A stretch of 44,551 bases of DNA. Source: a virus. Where the stretch lies: IMG/VR virus record IMGVR_UViG_3300010354_000162, positions 1 through 44,551 of that record. One strand, written 5' to 3'. The notes beneath the pieces were generated by a model. That model saw only the letters and a list, made by a program, of their open reading frames with translations, was not told the DNA's origin and did not search any database. How positions within the stretch are numbered: position 1 is the first letter of the stretch; each line of letters begins with the position of its first letter. The translations under genes were made by a program, and so were the position numbers. Of this stretch, positions 1-7,067 are shown piece by piece.

Positions 1-330
1 AACAGCCGTCGTTACCTCGCCGGCAAGACCACATTCAACACGATCCCAGTGACTCTCCACGACCCAATCGCTCCTTCGGGCGCGCAGCAGGTCATGGAAT
101 GGGTCCGCACCCACTTCGAGTCTGTGTCAGGTCGTGCAGGATACGCCGACTTCTATAAGCGCGACATCCAATTGAAGATGCTCGATCCCGTTGGAACTGT
201 CGTGGAGCTCTGGGACATCAAGGGTGCTTTTATAACTGAAGCCAACTTCGGTGAAGTTACCTACGAAGACGGCGGCCCGATGGAGATCTCCCTCACGTTG
301 CGCTTTGATAATTGCGTTTTGCAGTTTTAG
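1..330 (+). CDS. Tail tube protein, gp19-like (5' end cut off by window)
   Basis: The reading frame is open from base 1 and ends at a TAG at 328-330, so only the C-terminal ~109 residues are present. The GTG at 49 is an internal codon, not a start. The end of the protein (IPVTLHDPIAPSGAQQ, then VRTHF, YKRDIQLKMLDPVG, WDIKGAFI and a final LTLRFDNCVLQF) has the look of the C-terminal half of T4 gp19-family tail tube proteins, where LDP.G..VE.W...G and a closing strand LRFD.C.L are typical. The tube polymerises inside the contractile sheath and DNA passes through it. The gene is GC-rich with many C-ending codons, as expected for an abundant virion protein. Family assignment is by pattern recognition only. 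Confidence 0.8.
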   Translation, partial: NSRRYLAGKTTFNTIPVTLHDPIAPSGAQQVMEWVRTHFESVSGRAGYADFYKRDIQLKMLDPVGTVVELWDIKGAFITEANFGEVTYEDGGPMEISLTLRFDNCVLQF

Positions 331-361
331 TAGAAGTCTTATACCGAATGATTCGGTGAAG

Positions 362-370
362 TATAATTAC
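362..370 (+). promoter_or_regulatory. Candidate phage promoter box TATAATTAC
   Basis: TATAATTAC lies 30 bases before the endonuclease start, with no clear -35 element. The same kind of box (TATARTKAY) recurs upstream of other genes in this window (26229, 31584, 40182, 43641), which suggests a late-type, -10-only phage promoter. A small inverted repeat (343-349 / 351-357) precedes it. Confidence 0.35.
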
Positions 371-399
371 CTCTATGGGATTAACCTGTGGAGGTTTTT

Positions 400-1356
400 A
401 TGTTTAAGTGTCCAAGCTGCGATTATGAAATTAACAATATGAATTCGCTTAGAATTCATGCCTCAAAGAAGCATAATATAAGCAGCGAAGATCTTTATGT
501 CGAAGTTGTGTTAAAAGGTGTCAAACCTACATGCAAATGTGGATGTGGAACTGCAACCAAGTTTCACGGCCCGCTACAAGGTTATTCTGAATACGTGTGG
601 GGGCATGCTGCAAAGATTAACAACAATTGGGGCCACAACGAGTTGGCCAAAGAGAAGAGCCTTAAGACTCGCAAAGGAATGTGGGAAAGAGGAGAGATAA
701 AAGGCTGGTGCGCCGGTTTGACCAAAGAAGATCCAAGAATTGCTTCGATAGTGGAGAAGATGAACACTCCCGAAAGAGCGAAGAAGATTTCAGATTCTCT
801 CTCCGGAAAGAAAAAATCTGATGCTCATAAAGCAAAAATAAAAGAACAAATGCAGGCTTACTGGTCTGATGAAGACAACAAGGCAAAGCAAAGTTTGAGG
901 CAGGCTGAGTGTGTCAAGAACGGTATGTTAACTAAGGCGACTAGAGTTCATGGATACTTCGAGAATCCAAAAAAGTCGTCCAAGCTTGTGTACTACAGAT
1001 CTTTGTTTGAACTAAATGCTGTCCTCTATTTTGAGAGCAACGCAGACATCATTTCATATGAAATGGAACCGTATAGAATTCAATACGAGCACGATGAGAA
1101 AATTAGAAATTACGTCATCGACTGCCTAATAGAATACGCAGATGGACGAAAGTTATTGATCGAATTAAAACCAAGCTGCCATTTAAAAGATCCTAAGAAC
1201 CTTGCAAAGTTTAATGCTGCCGAATTATTTGCACTTAAAATGAACATGTCATTTGAGATATGGACTGAAAAGACACATCCATTTATTGGTTTTAATTCTC
1301 AAATACCTTATCACATCTCATCGTGCCACGTTGAACAACACGCCCGACAGAAATAA
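400..1356 (+). CDS. Free-standing homing-type endonuclease: zinc finger, NUMOD3-like repeat, PD-(D/E)XK nuclease domain
   Basis: The protein has 318 residues from ATG 400; GGAGG at 390-394 sits six bases upstream and favours this start over the in-frame GTG at 388. The N-terminus is a C2H2-like finger (C4, C7, H20, H25), followed by a Cys cluster (CKCGCG, residues 45-50). The middle is basic with a NUMOD3-like stretch (SGKKKSDAHKAKIKEQM). The C-terminal part carries a TnsA/PD-(D/E)XK pattern: E204 in LFELNAV, D241 in YVIDCLIEY and E255-L-K257 in LLIELKPS. NUMOD modules are DNA-binding parts of phage homing endonucleases, so I infer a selfish nuclease that cuts a related locus lacking it. Base use is clearly more AT-rich than in the tail tube gene, which fits recent transfer. 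Exact nuclease family uncertain. Confidence 0.65.
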   Translation: MFKCPSCDYEINNMNSLRIHASKKHNISSEDLYVEVVLKGVKPTCKCGCGTATKFHGPLQGYSEYVWGHAAKINNNWGHNELAKEKSLKTRKGMWERGEIKGWCAGLTKEDPRIASIVEKMNTPERAKKISDSLSGKKKSDAHKAKIKEQMQAYWSDEDNKAKQSLRQAECVKNGMLTKATRVHGYFENPKKSSKLVYYRSLFELNAVLYFESNADIISYEMEPYRIQYEHDEKIRNYVIDCLIEYADGRKLLIELKPSCHLKDPKNLAKFNAAELFALKMNMSFEIWTEKTHPFIGFNSQIPYHISSCHVEQHARQK

Positions 1357-1406
1357 CTCAATAAACTGACTGACCGTTTATGCAGTTAATTTATTAAAAG
1401 ATTCTA

Positions 1407-2087
1407 TCACGTCACTATGTAAGATGGAGATGTGATTGTGAAGTTGCTCGTCACAACAGGGCGACCGATCACCAGCTGCGCGGAGTTGATGTAGCCGTTT
1501 AGATATTCTCCCGTTGACCAACCGCTTCCCACTCTGAAGGGAGCTGTTATGTTCAAACCAGCGATCGTGTGTGTTCCCCTGAGCGTTCCGTCCACGAAGA
1601 TTCTGTATGTGTTTCCTGAGCGCGACACCGCTACGTGGTGCCATACGTTTTCTGTGGGTATGTAGTTCGTCGTATACGAGGTGTAGTCAGCGGCCTTCGC
1701 CAAGAACACACCAGCAGCGCTGTAGCTAGGATTTCTCACAGCCACAAGCAATGTATTAGCGTCGTATCCGTTTCCAAATCCTGCTATCATACAGGAGTCT
1801 CCCGATCCGTATCTTGTCCAACGTGCCCATACTCCGTAGAAGAAGTCTTGTGTACCAGGAGCTGTCGAAGTAGGCCAAACAAGTCTGTCGTTGTATGCAT
1901 CGATCGCTGCCGACTGTGTGCCAATGGTGTAGATTGAGGTACTTGTAGTCACAGCGTTATTCGTTATTGTATTTCCTACGAGGTCTACAGTAAGAGAGCT
2001 TGCATCCCACAGGACAGTGTTTCCCTGCGATGTGCCCATTATCGTTTTACCGTTTATTACTGTCTGAGAGTTTATTCGTATCGTCAT
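1407..2087 (-). CDS. Adhesin/tail-fibre protein with LamG (concanavalin-like) domain
   Basis: The protein has 226 residues. Residues 1-20 repeat the peptide that opens three neighbouring genes (pattern MxIxINxxTxINGxxxxG). From about residue 60 to the end it reads as a LamG/laminin-G-like beta sandwich: VWARW near the first strand, NVWHHVAVSRSGNTYRIFVDG (split here: NVWHHVAVSR, then YRIFVDGTLRGT) and a terminal LNGYINSAQLVIGRPV. The W-HHVA...I-VDG pattern is the hallmark of these domains, which bind glycans. I infer a receptor-binding protein exposed on the virion, with residues 1-20 as the docking peptide. SD TGGAG precedes the ATG. It starts two bases after the stop of the preceding minus-strand adhesin and is probably last in that transcript. 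Confidence 0.75.
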   Translation of the reverse strand: MTIRINSQTVINGKTIMGTSQGNTVLWDASSLTVDLVGNTITNNAVTTSTSIYTIGTQSAAIDAYNDRLVWPTSTAPGTQDFFYGVWARWTRYGSGDSCMIAGFGNGYDANTLLVAVRNPSYSAAGVFLAKAADYTSYTTNYIPTENVWHHVAVSRSGNTYRIFVDGTLRGTHTIAGLNITAPFRVGSGWSTGEYLNGYINSAQLVIGRPVVTSNFTITSPSYIVT

Positions 2088-2089
2088 GG

Positions 2090-3007
2090 TTAGCTCCAGG
2101 TGATCGTACCAGTACCCGTGAATTGGTAGATTATATATCCACCAGACGCTGTAATTATAGGATTACCTGTCGTGGTACCTCTAAGCGCAGTGTCTGGGTG
2201 ACGAATGATCACAATTCCCGCACCACCAGATCCTCCCGCCGTGGCGCTGCCTCCTCCGTAGGTTCCTCCGCCGCCGCCGCCACCGCCGAGGCCTGCAGTT
2301 CCATTTTCGCCATCACTGGAGAGGCCACCCAGACCTCCACCACCGCCACCACCAGTCCCGCGTGTTCCGTTGTTTCTCGAAACGCCGCCGCCACCGCCGC
2401 CTGCGTAGAACTTTGTCACGCCTGTGATTGAGGATTGAAGTCCATTACCCCCAGCACCGGCGATGGGAGGATTGCTATATATTCCGTTTGATCCTGCCGC
2501 TCCGGCTCCGCCACCGCCGCCACCACCGTAGTTGTAGTAGGCATCTGATGCAGCAGCACCTCCGTTGTATCCTTGACGTGGAGGACCTGCAGTTCCGCTT
2601 CCTCCGCCTTGTCCTGAGGCCCATGGGAAGTTATATCCTGTTCCGCCGCCGCCGCCTGAGCCTCCCGCTCCGCCTACAGTATAAGCTGCTGCTCCGAAGC
2701 CACCTCCGAACGCTGTTACCGTGGAGATTCCTACACCTGATATGAGTGAATTGCTTCCCGTGGATCCGTTTGTTGTCACGGATCCACCCGAACCACCAGC
2801 CCCAATAGTGGCAGTGTACGTCGTCAATGTTGTCACTGAGAAGCTACCAGACAGCAAACCTCCCGCGCCACCGCCGCCGCCCGATGCTGCTCCACCGCCG
2901 CCACCTCCGGCAATTAAGAGATATTCTACGGACGTAGGCGCCTTCTGTCTACTTCCGAATATTGTTGAACCGTTAATAACCGTAGGAGAGTTTATCGCGA
3001 TCGCCAT
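2090..3007 (-). CDS. Glycine-rich adhesin (polyglycine tail-tip protein)
   Basis: The protein has 305 residues. It opens with the shared docking-like peptide, then VEYLLIAGGGGGG at about residue 28, then ~200 residues of alternating Gly-rich blocks (runs of 4-8 Gly broken by Ala, Ser, Asn, Tyr). It ends with IVIIRHPDT and a C-terminal strand set, SGGYIIYQFTGTGTITW. This organisation matches the glycine-rich domain family common in environmental phages and recalls the polyglycine sandwich of T4-type gp38 adhesins; glycine-rich loops there contact outer-membrane receptors. An SD (CGGAG) precedes the start. The opposite strand shows long Pro/Ala/Arg-rich open frames, which are artefacts of GGN codons. 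Confidence 0.75.
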   Translation of the reverse strand: MAIAINSPTVINGSTIFGSRQKAPTSVEYLLIAGGGGGGAASGGGGGAGGLLSGSFSVTTLTTYTATIGAGGSGGSVTTNGSTGSNSLISGVGISTVTAFGGGFGAAAYTVGGAGGSGGGGGTGYNFPWASGQGGGSGTAGPPRQGYNGGAAASDAYYNYGGGGGGGAGAAGSNGIYSNPPIAGAGGNGLQSSITGVTKFYAGGGGGGVSRNNGTRGTGGGGGGGLGGLSSDGENGTAGLGGGGGGGGTYGGGSATAGGSGGAGIVIIRHPDTALRGTTTGNPIITASGGYIIYQFTGTGTITWS

Positions 3008-3081
3008 GTGACTCCGATATAATCATAGACAATTTATATATGATCGAGAAGAGAGACTGGCTGATGATCGGGCACAAAAGC

Positions 3082-3119
3082 GGGTCCGTAAGTTAAGCCT
3101 CAAAAAAACTTACGGACCC
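3082..3119 (-). terminator. Hairpin terminator after the short glycine-rich gene
   Basis: A perfect 13-bp inverted repeat (GGGTCCGTAAGTT at 3082-3094 and its complement at 3107-3119) has a 12-base loop. It lies ~60 bases past the stop of the minus-strand gene ending at 3181. Read on the minus strand it is followed by CGCTTTTG, a weak T-tract, so termination is likely but perhaps leaky. Confidence 0.6.
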
Positions 3120-3180
3120 ACAATAAGTATTAACAGAATCCAAACGGTAATCAGTGCAATCAATAGAGTACGGATACCGC

Positions 3181-3564
3181 TTAGATCCACCTTATAGTTC
3201 CTGAACCTGTGAACTTGTAAATTATGTATCCGCCTGACGTTGTAATCGTCGGAGATCCTGTGACAGTCGCCTGTCCGTAAGCGTTCGAATGCCTGATTAT
3301 GACGACCCCGCTACCTCCAGCAGCACCGGTGCTAAACGGAAGAGATCCACCTCCTCCACCGCCCGTGTTAGCAGTTCCCGCGTTCGACGCTCCTGCTCCT
3401 CCGCCTCCATTACCACCAGCTCCGCTCGTCCCGGACGTAGATCTACCTCCGCCTCCACCGCCACCGGCAACAATCAGATATTCTACTATCGATGGAATCT
3501 GCTGATTTCTTCCGAACGTTGTTGATCCATTGATAACAACAGGATAATTTATTGATATTGCCAT
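3181..3564 (-). CDS. Short glycine-rich adhesin paralogue
   Basis: This 127-residue protein keeps both ends of its longer neighbours: the N-terminal MAISINYPVVINGSTTFG plus VEYLIVAGGGGGGG, and the C-terminal VVIIRHSN and SGGYIIYKFTGSGTIRW. Only ~50 residues of Gly-rich sequence lie between, against ~200 in the other two copies. It looks like an intact gene whose variable middle is shortened, rather than a broken one: the frame is open, with its own start and its own terminator (3082-3119). Either it is a functional short adhesin or a product of unequal recombination within the GGN-rich repeats. Confidence 0.7.
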   Translation of the reverse strand: MAISINYPVVINGSTTFGRNQQIPSIVEYLIVAGGGGGGGRSTSGTSGAGGNGGGGAGASNAGTANTGGGGGGSLPFSTGAAGGSGVVIIRHSNAYGQATVTGSPTITTSGGYIIYKFTGSGTIRWI

Positions 3565-3621
3565 GAATATTATTGACCCTTAATTAACTTGAATAATTGT
3601 GGAAGGTAGAGATAGATGAGT

Positions 3622-3661
3622 CTAAAAAAATCTCCTGCTTGAATTTGTCAAGCAGGAGATT
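3622..3661 (-). terminator. Strong rho-independent terminator (minus strand)
   Basis: A 14-bp perfect stem (3629-3642 with 3648-3661, core CTCCTGCTTGA) has a five-base loop. On the minus strand it is followed directly by a run of seven T (complement of 3623-3629). It lies ~30 bases past the stop of the 120-residue minus-strand gene ending at 3692 and separates that transcript from the short glycine-rich gene. Confidence 0.85.
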
Positions 3662-3691
3662 CTCATAAATAAAAATCTTCGAGAGATTTCG

Positions 3692-4054
3692 TCAAGGTGA
3701 AGTTGTGATCCAATTTGTCGTTCCCTCATCCCACACATATGTGCCACCATCCGTCGGATATGCGACAGGAGGATTCCAGAGACATGTGGCTTCGTCTAAG
3801 ACCCACGATGCGAAAGGCTTCGGGGCGATGAATGCATCACGAACTGCATCGTAGGTGTATCCTGCTGCAGCGTAGTTCTTCCTGAATGTCGCATTGTAGC
3901 TCGTCTGCAGCCAGGAGTCGTGCCCAGTGATAGACTTCATGAATGCGATACCTGCCGCTTCTGACTCTACTCCGTTAACTGTGATCACCGAGTTATTGAC
4001 CACACATACTTCTGTGACTACGTTGTTCTGATCTAATTTTGCAAAATGTGCCAT
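3692..4054 (-). CDS. Tail-fibre-associated small protein of an environmental-phage family
   Basis: The protein has 120 residues. It begins MAHFAKLDQNNVVTEVCVVNN and contains TSYNATFRKNYAAAGYTYD, RDAFIAPKPFASWVLDE and a closing P-VAYPTDGG-Y-WDE segment. I recognise this arrangement (AHFAKLD-NN-V, then FRKNYAG-GYTYD, then AFI-PKP--SWVL, then W--PV-YP) as a recurring small phage protein usually coded among tail-fibre genes. Its biochemical role is not known to me; Trp/Tyr-rich repeats suggest a small beta fold that may cap or decorate a fibre. SD GGAG precedes the ATG. It lies between two adhesin genes and ends at the strong terminator at 3622-3661. Confidence 0.65.
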   Translation of the reverse strand: MAHFAKLDQNNVVTEVCVVNNSVITVNGVESEAAGIAFMKSITGHDSWLQTSYNATFRKNYAAAGYTYDAVRDAFIAPKPFASWVLDEATCLWNPPVAYPTDGGTYVWDEGTTNWITTSP

Positions 4055-4067
4055 GTGTTATACTCCA

Positions 4068-5024
4068 TCAACTCCATCCGATGGTTCCGCTGCCCGTAAA
4101 TTGATATACTACATATCCGCCTGACGTTGTAATCGTGGGATTACCTGTTGTGGATGCTTGTGAATAGGTGTCCGGGTGTCTGATGATCACGATTCCTGAG
4201 CCTCCTGCCTCGCCCGGTCTGTTCGCTGTTCCAGTATCGCCACCAGCGCCCCCGCCACCACCTGTGTTCGCTGTTCCTGCAGTTGGACCCGTAGGACCGT
4301 TTCCTCCACGACCACCGCCACCAGACCCACCGGCTCCGTACCCAGGATTTGTTCTAAATGATCCTCCGCCGCCGCCGCCGGCGTATGTGACAGAAACACC
4401 AGACAAGGAAGAACTAGCTCCCGCACCTCCGTTGCCTCCCTTTGTGTCATTACCTGTCTCGCCTACAGCCGAAGCGCCGCCACCGCCACCGCCGCCTCGT
4501 CCTGGATCTCCTATAGAGTTTGCTCCGTTACCGCCGGCATATCCTTGGGCAGGAGACGTTACAGGAGTGTTACCTGCAGCACCTGTCGGTTTTGCGCTAT
4601 AATATCCTGAGTTTAGACCCGATCCTCCACCGCCCGACCCACCAGTTCCTGCAGCATAATTAGCAACAGATGCTCCGCCACCGCCTCCTGCTGATTGAAA
4701 AGTGTCAAGAGCGCTTGCTGAACCATTGCTACCTTGAAGAAATGTAGAAATAACACCGGGCGTACCTGTCACTCCACCTGCGCCGCCCGCGCCTACTGTC
4801 ACGACGTAAGAAGATCCTCTTGTTACAGAAAATGAAGATGTGGTTCTAAGTCCGCCGCCGCCGCCGCCACCGCCATAAGAGTTTCCTCCTCCACCGCCGC
4901 CTGCAACTACAAGCGCTTCAAGAGTCGTCGGCGGATTTGATGCTCCACCTCCCCCGCCGCCCGAAGCGGAGCCTATTCTTATTGATCCATTTATGCGTGT
5001 TGATGTGTTTATGGATATTGACAT
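4068..5024 (-). CDS. Glycine-rich adhesin (longest copy)
   Basis: The protein has 318 residues and the same three-part plan as the genes at 2090 and 3181: docking peptide (MSISINTSTRINGSIRIG), linker with TLEALVVAGGGGGG, about 220 residues of Gly-rich blocks with interspersed Tyr, Asn and Ser, then IVIIRHPDTYSQ and SGGYVVYQFTGSGTIGW. The GGG(G)GG blocks fit a polyglycine-helix lattice with variable loops, as known for gp38-type adhesins; I infer receptor binding. A good SD (AGGAG) precedes the ATG, which lies just past the stop of the upstream 131-residue gene, so the two are probably translated from one message. Confidence 0.75.
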   Translation of the reverse strand: MSISINTSTRINGSIRIGSASGGGGGGASNPPTTLEALVVAGGGGGGNSYGGGGGGGGLRTTSSFSVTRGSSYVVTVGAGGAGGVTGTPGVISTFLQGSNGSASALDTFQSAGGGGGASVANYAAGTGGSGGGGSGLNSGYYSAKPTGAAGNTPVTSPAQGYAGGNGANSIGDPGRGGGGGGGASAVGETGNDTKGGNGGAGASSSLSGVSVTYAGGGGGGSFRTNPGYGAGGSGGGGRGGNGPTGPTAGTANTGGGGGAGGDTGTANRPGEAGGSGIVIIRHPDTYSQASTTGNPTITTSGGYVVYQFTGSGTIGWS

Positions 5025-5025
5025 G

Positions 5026-5421
5026 TCAGCCTACTCCTGAAAAACCATTAGATCCCGTGATGGGTGTTAGCATCTTCGAAGGGATAAAAGTGAGACCTGC
5101 GAGCAACGAAAAGGTCGAGGAAGCGCCTGAGAGACCCGATATAAAGACTCTGTCCGTCCTTAGCTCACCGGTGAACGTCTCCGAGCCGCTGAGAACGAAG
5201 TAGTTTGAATTGGCAGGCAGGAAGCCCGCTGCTGTGAACGACACTGCAATAGTGTTCGTTGACGGAGATGTGTTCTTTATCGTCATAAATCTCGATATCT
5301 GCGGAAAGACTATTTCTCTCGTTGCTCCGTTCGCCACTGTCGACGATGTAACAAACGGTGTTGCTGATACCTGATATGCTGCGACGAATCCTTCGCCTTG
5401 TACGGGATAATTTAATGCCAT
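5026..5421 (-). CDS. Small beta-rich virion protein, first gene of the fibre cluster
   Basis: The protein has 131 residues, low charge and many Ser, Thr, Val and Phe, with alternating hydrophobic strands (REIVFPQISRFMTIKNTS, NTIAVSFTAAGF, YFVLSGSETFTGELRTDRVFISG). There is no signal peptide or membrane helix. The look is that of a small all-beta virion protein; ETFTGELRTDRVFISG resembles segments of neck or fibre-tip proteins in other phages, but I do not recognise the family firmly. It is the promoter-proximal gene of the minus-strand cluster. AAGGTG upstream serves as its ribosome-binding site. Confidence 0.55.
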   Translation of the reverse strand: MALNYPVQGEGFVAAYQVSATPFVTSSTVANGATREIVFPQISRFMTIKNTSPSTNTIAVSFTAAGFLPANSNYFVLSGSETFTGELRTDRVFISGLSGASSTFSLLAGLTFIPSKMLTPITGSNGFSGVG

Positions 5422-5454
5422 TGATTCACCTTGATTACCTTAATTATCTTTTCT

Positions 5455-5480
5455 GCCACAATTTACATAATAATTGTGGC
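5455..5480. other. Hairpin in the divergent intergenic region
   Basis: A nine-bp perfect inverted repeat (GCCACAATT at 5455-5463, complement at 5472-5480) with an eight-base AT loop lies between the divergent fibre and tail operons. No clear T-run follows on either strand, so it may be a leader hairpin of the fibre transcript rather than a terminator. Confidence 0.4.
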
Positions 5481-5547
5481 TTGTTACTTTCTGCTTGAAT
5501 ATTGGGTCAGTTTTTTTCGATGCTCTATTTACTTGAACCTGGTTTGG

Positions 5548-5556
5548 TATAACCTC
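5548..5556 (+). promoter_or_regulatory. Candidate promoter box for the tail operon
   Basis: TATAACCTC lies 34 bases upstream of the ATG at 5582 in the 160-base divergent spacer, with no well-spaced -35. It resembles the other TATAA-type boxes of the window. The SD (CAGGAGA) lies between box and start. Confidence 0.35.
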
Positions 5557-5581
5557 ATAAGCACAGGAGAAAGCAAGCAAC

Positions 5582-6454
5582 ATGTCAGACGATAGAGAAC
5601 AGAAGAACGCAATTTTTGCATCGCAGGGCCCCGCAGGTGTCGACCCACGCATGCCTAAGATGTCACAGGCAGACAGGGTGAAGGCGGATTTCGGTCTCGA
5701 TGTTCCTCAAGAGGTCGTTCCACTTCCCTCAAACGGAAAGGTCTATTCTCAGGATTCTTCCCTGTATGGCGTCGAGACTGTTGAGATACGAGCAATGACA
5801 GCCAGAGAGGAAGACATCCTCACGTCGAGGGCTCTCCTCAAGAAGGGCACCGTCATCACAGAGCTCATTAAGTCCTGTCTCGTCGACAAGTCTGTGAACG
5901 TTCTCGATCTCCTCAGCGGCGACAGAAACGCCCTCATGGTTGCGATTCGCATCACGGGCTATGGTCCTGAGTATGCCGTAGAACTCGAATGCAACGAGTG
6001 CGGCGTCAAGTCACCTCACGAGTTCAATCTCGCTGAGCTTCCCATAAAGAGGCTAGAGATTGATCCCGTCATCCCAGGATCTAATCTCTTTGAGTTTGTT
6101 CTTCCGATGACGAAGAAGAACGTCAAGTTTAAGTTCATGACGGGTCGCGACGAGGAGGAGATGATGGTCCTCGCAGAGAAGCAGAAGAAGCTCGGGCTTC
6201 CCTCTGACAACAACGTGACAACCAGCCTTCTCTACACGATACAGTCTGTCGATGGCATTGAGGACAGAGCCAAGATCGCAGGATTTATCAAGAACATGCC
6301 GGCTCGCGACTCGCTGGCCCTTAGGAATTACATGAGAGATCAAGAGCCTGGCATCGTTATGAAGCAGGAGACAACATGTTCGTCCTGCGGTCACGAAGAG
6401 GAGGTCAGCATGCCCCTCGGCGTCACGTTTCTTTGGCCTTCGTCCGGAAGATAG
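5582..6454 (+). CDS. Baseplate hub assembly protein, T4 gp26-like, with two CxxC pairs
   Basis: The protein has 290 residues. The N-terminal ~35 are polar. The core contains VVPLPSNGKVY, VEIRAMTAREEDILTSRALLKKGTV and LLSGDRNALMVAIRITGYG, a pattern I associate with the baseplate-protein family that includes T4 gp26. Two Cys pairs (CNEC near residue 139 and CSSC near residue 265) probably bind one zinc. In T4, gp26 is needed for assembly of the baseplate hub and is not a major virion component. Position agrees: a small gp51-like frame and the tape measure gene follow. The SD is CAGGAGA before ATG 5582. T4 gp26 is shorter (208 residues), so the assignment is at family level. Confidence 0.65.
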   Translation: MSDDREQKNAIFASQGPAGVDPRMPKMSQADRVKADFGLDVPQEVVPLPSNGKVYSQDSSLYGVETVEIRAMTAREEDILTSRALLKKGTVITELIKSCLVDKSVNVLDLLSGDRNALMVAIRITGYGPEYAVELECNECGVKSPHEFNLAELPIKRLEIDPVIPGSNLFEFVLPMTKKNVKFKFMTGRDEEEMMVLAEKQKKLGLPSDNNVTTSLLYTIQSVDGIEDRAKIAGFIKNMPARDSLALRNYMRDQEPGIVMKQETTCSSCGHEEEVSMPLGVTFLWPSSGR

Positions 6455-6467
6455 AGAACTCCTCATA

Positions 6468-6701
6468 ATGGAGCCGGCGTTTCTCCTGATATACTACGGC
6501 GGCTTCACGTGGGGAGAGATACAGAAAATGCCTGTATTCTACAAGCGGTGGTTCATAGAGAGAATTAACAAAGAATTAAGTAGAACATCAGAGTCTGGTC
6601 AGACACAATCAAGAGCGCTTCACCAGAACTCTCCTGAGACACGGTCGATGCAGGGACGAACCCGAGAGCAGTCACCGTCCAGACTTCGTCGTTTTACTTA
6701 A
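6468..6701 (+). CDS. Small tail-assembly protein (gp51/chaperone-like) next to gp26-like gene
   Basis: The protein has 77 residues from ATG 6468. The first half reads FTWGEIQKMPVFYKRWFIERINKEL (W-EI---P----W--ER--KE), a helical motif typical of small second products of tail-chaperone pairs and of T4 gp51-like proteins; the tail is Arg/Ser/Gln-rich and disordered. It starts 13 bases after the upstream stop, with only a weak SD. Its frame stays open upstream to 6363, overlapping the 3' end of the preceding gene by ~90 bases in the +1 frame, so a frameshifted fusion is possible. Likely role: chaperone for hub or tape measure. Confidence 0.55.
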   Translation: MEPAFLLIYYGGFTWGEIQKMPVFYKRWFIERINKELSRTSESGQTQSRALHQNSPETRSMQGRTREQSPSRLRRFT

Positions 6702-6756
6702 TTTGTCGTCATATTTTTTTGCTACTTCTTATTTACACTGTTAAGAGGTGCGTTGC

Positions 6757-7053
6757 ATGGAGTCTACTCAAAACCCGGAGATACTGAAGGAAGAAGTTTA
6801 CAGTAGTTTGACTGGAAAGCTTCTCTTGGCTTCTATTGGTGCTTGGCTCGTCGGTAAGTCTGTCAACACTAAGATAAGGGGCACACAGCAAGAGATACGA
6901 GCGATTGCAAATGCCCTTATGGCCTCAAAGAGATTCCAAGAGGAGCTTCGTAGACCTGGAGCAACCGTCGAGTCGATCTCTCAGAAGCTTAAGCTCAAGC
7001 ATATTACAGCTGTCGAGTTTGAGAGGACGCTAGGAGTCCGTTGGCCACTCTGA
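6757..7053 (+). CDS. Hypothetical protein upstream of tape measure gene
   Basis: The protein has 98 residues from ATG 6757; AAGAGG at 6743-6748 is well placed, so the in-frame GTG at 6748 is probably not used. Residues ~18-35 (LLLASIGAWLVGKSV) are hydrophobic enough for one membrane segment, though the remainder is a charged helix (IRAIANALMASKRFQEEL). The C-terminus VEFERTLGVRWPL is compact. I do not recognise the family. It sits 14 bases before the tape measure gene and is probably co-translated with it, so a tail-tip or tape-measure partner role is a reasonable inference. Confidence 0.5.
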   Translation: MESTQNPEILKEEVYSSLTGKLLLASIGAWLVGKSVNTKIRGTQQEIRAIANALMASKRFQEELRRPGATVESISQKLKLKHITAVEFERTLGVRWPL

Positions 7054-7067
7054 GCCGGGTGTAAGAC

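Noticed and set aside
388-399. GTG start for the endonuclease
   Set aside because: The GTG overlaps the GGAGG that serves ATG 400.
1357-1406. Possible bidirectional terminator between the endonuclease and LamG genes (ATAAACTG ... CAGTTAAT)
   Set aside because: The stem has a mismatch, is AT-rich and short, and no T-run follows; too weak to list.
4168-4602. Proline-rich plus-strand open frame, and similar Arg/Ser- or Pro-rich ones at 2000-3011 and 3289-3525
   Set aside because: They are complements of GGN codons in the polyglycine adhesin genes; no SD and no protein-like composition.
2200-4960. Dense CCG/CCA repeats suggesting tandem repeats or CRISPR
   Set aside because: No regular repeat-spacer spacing; the pattern follows codon periodicity of Gly-rich coding sequence.
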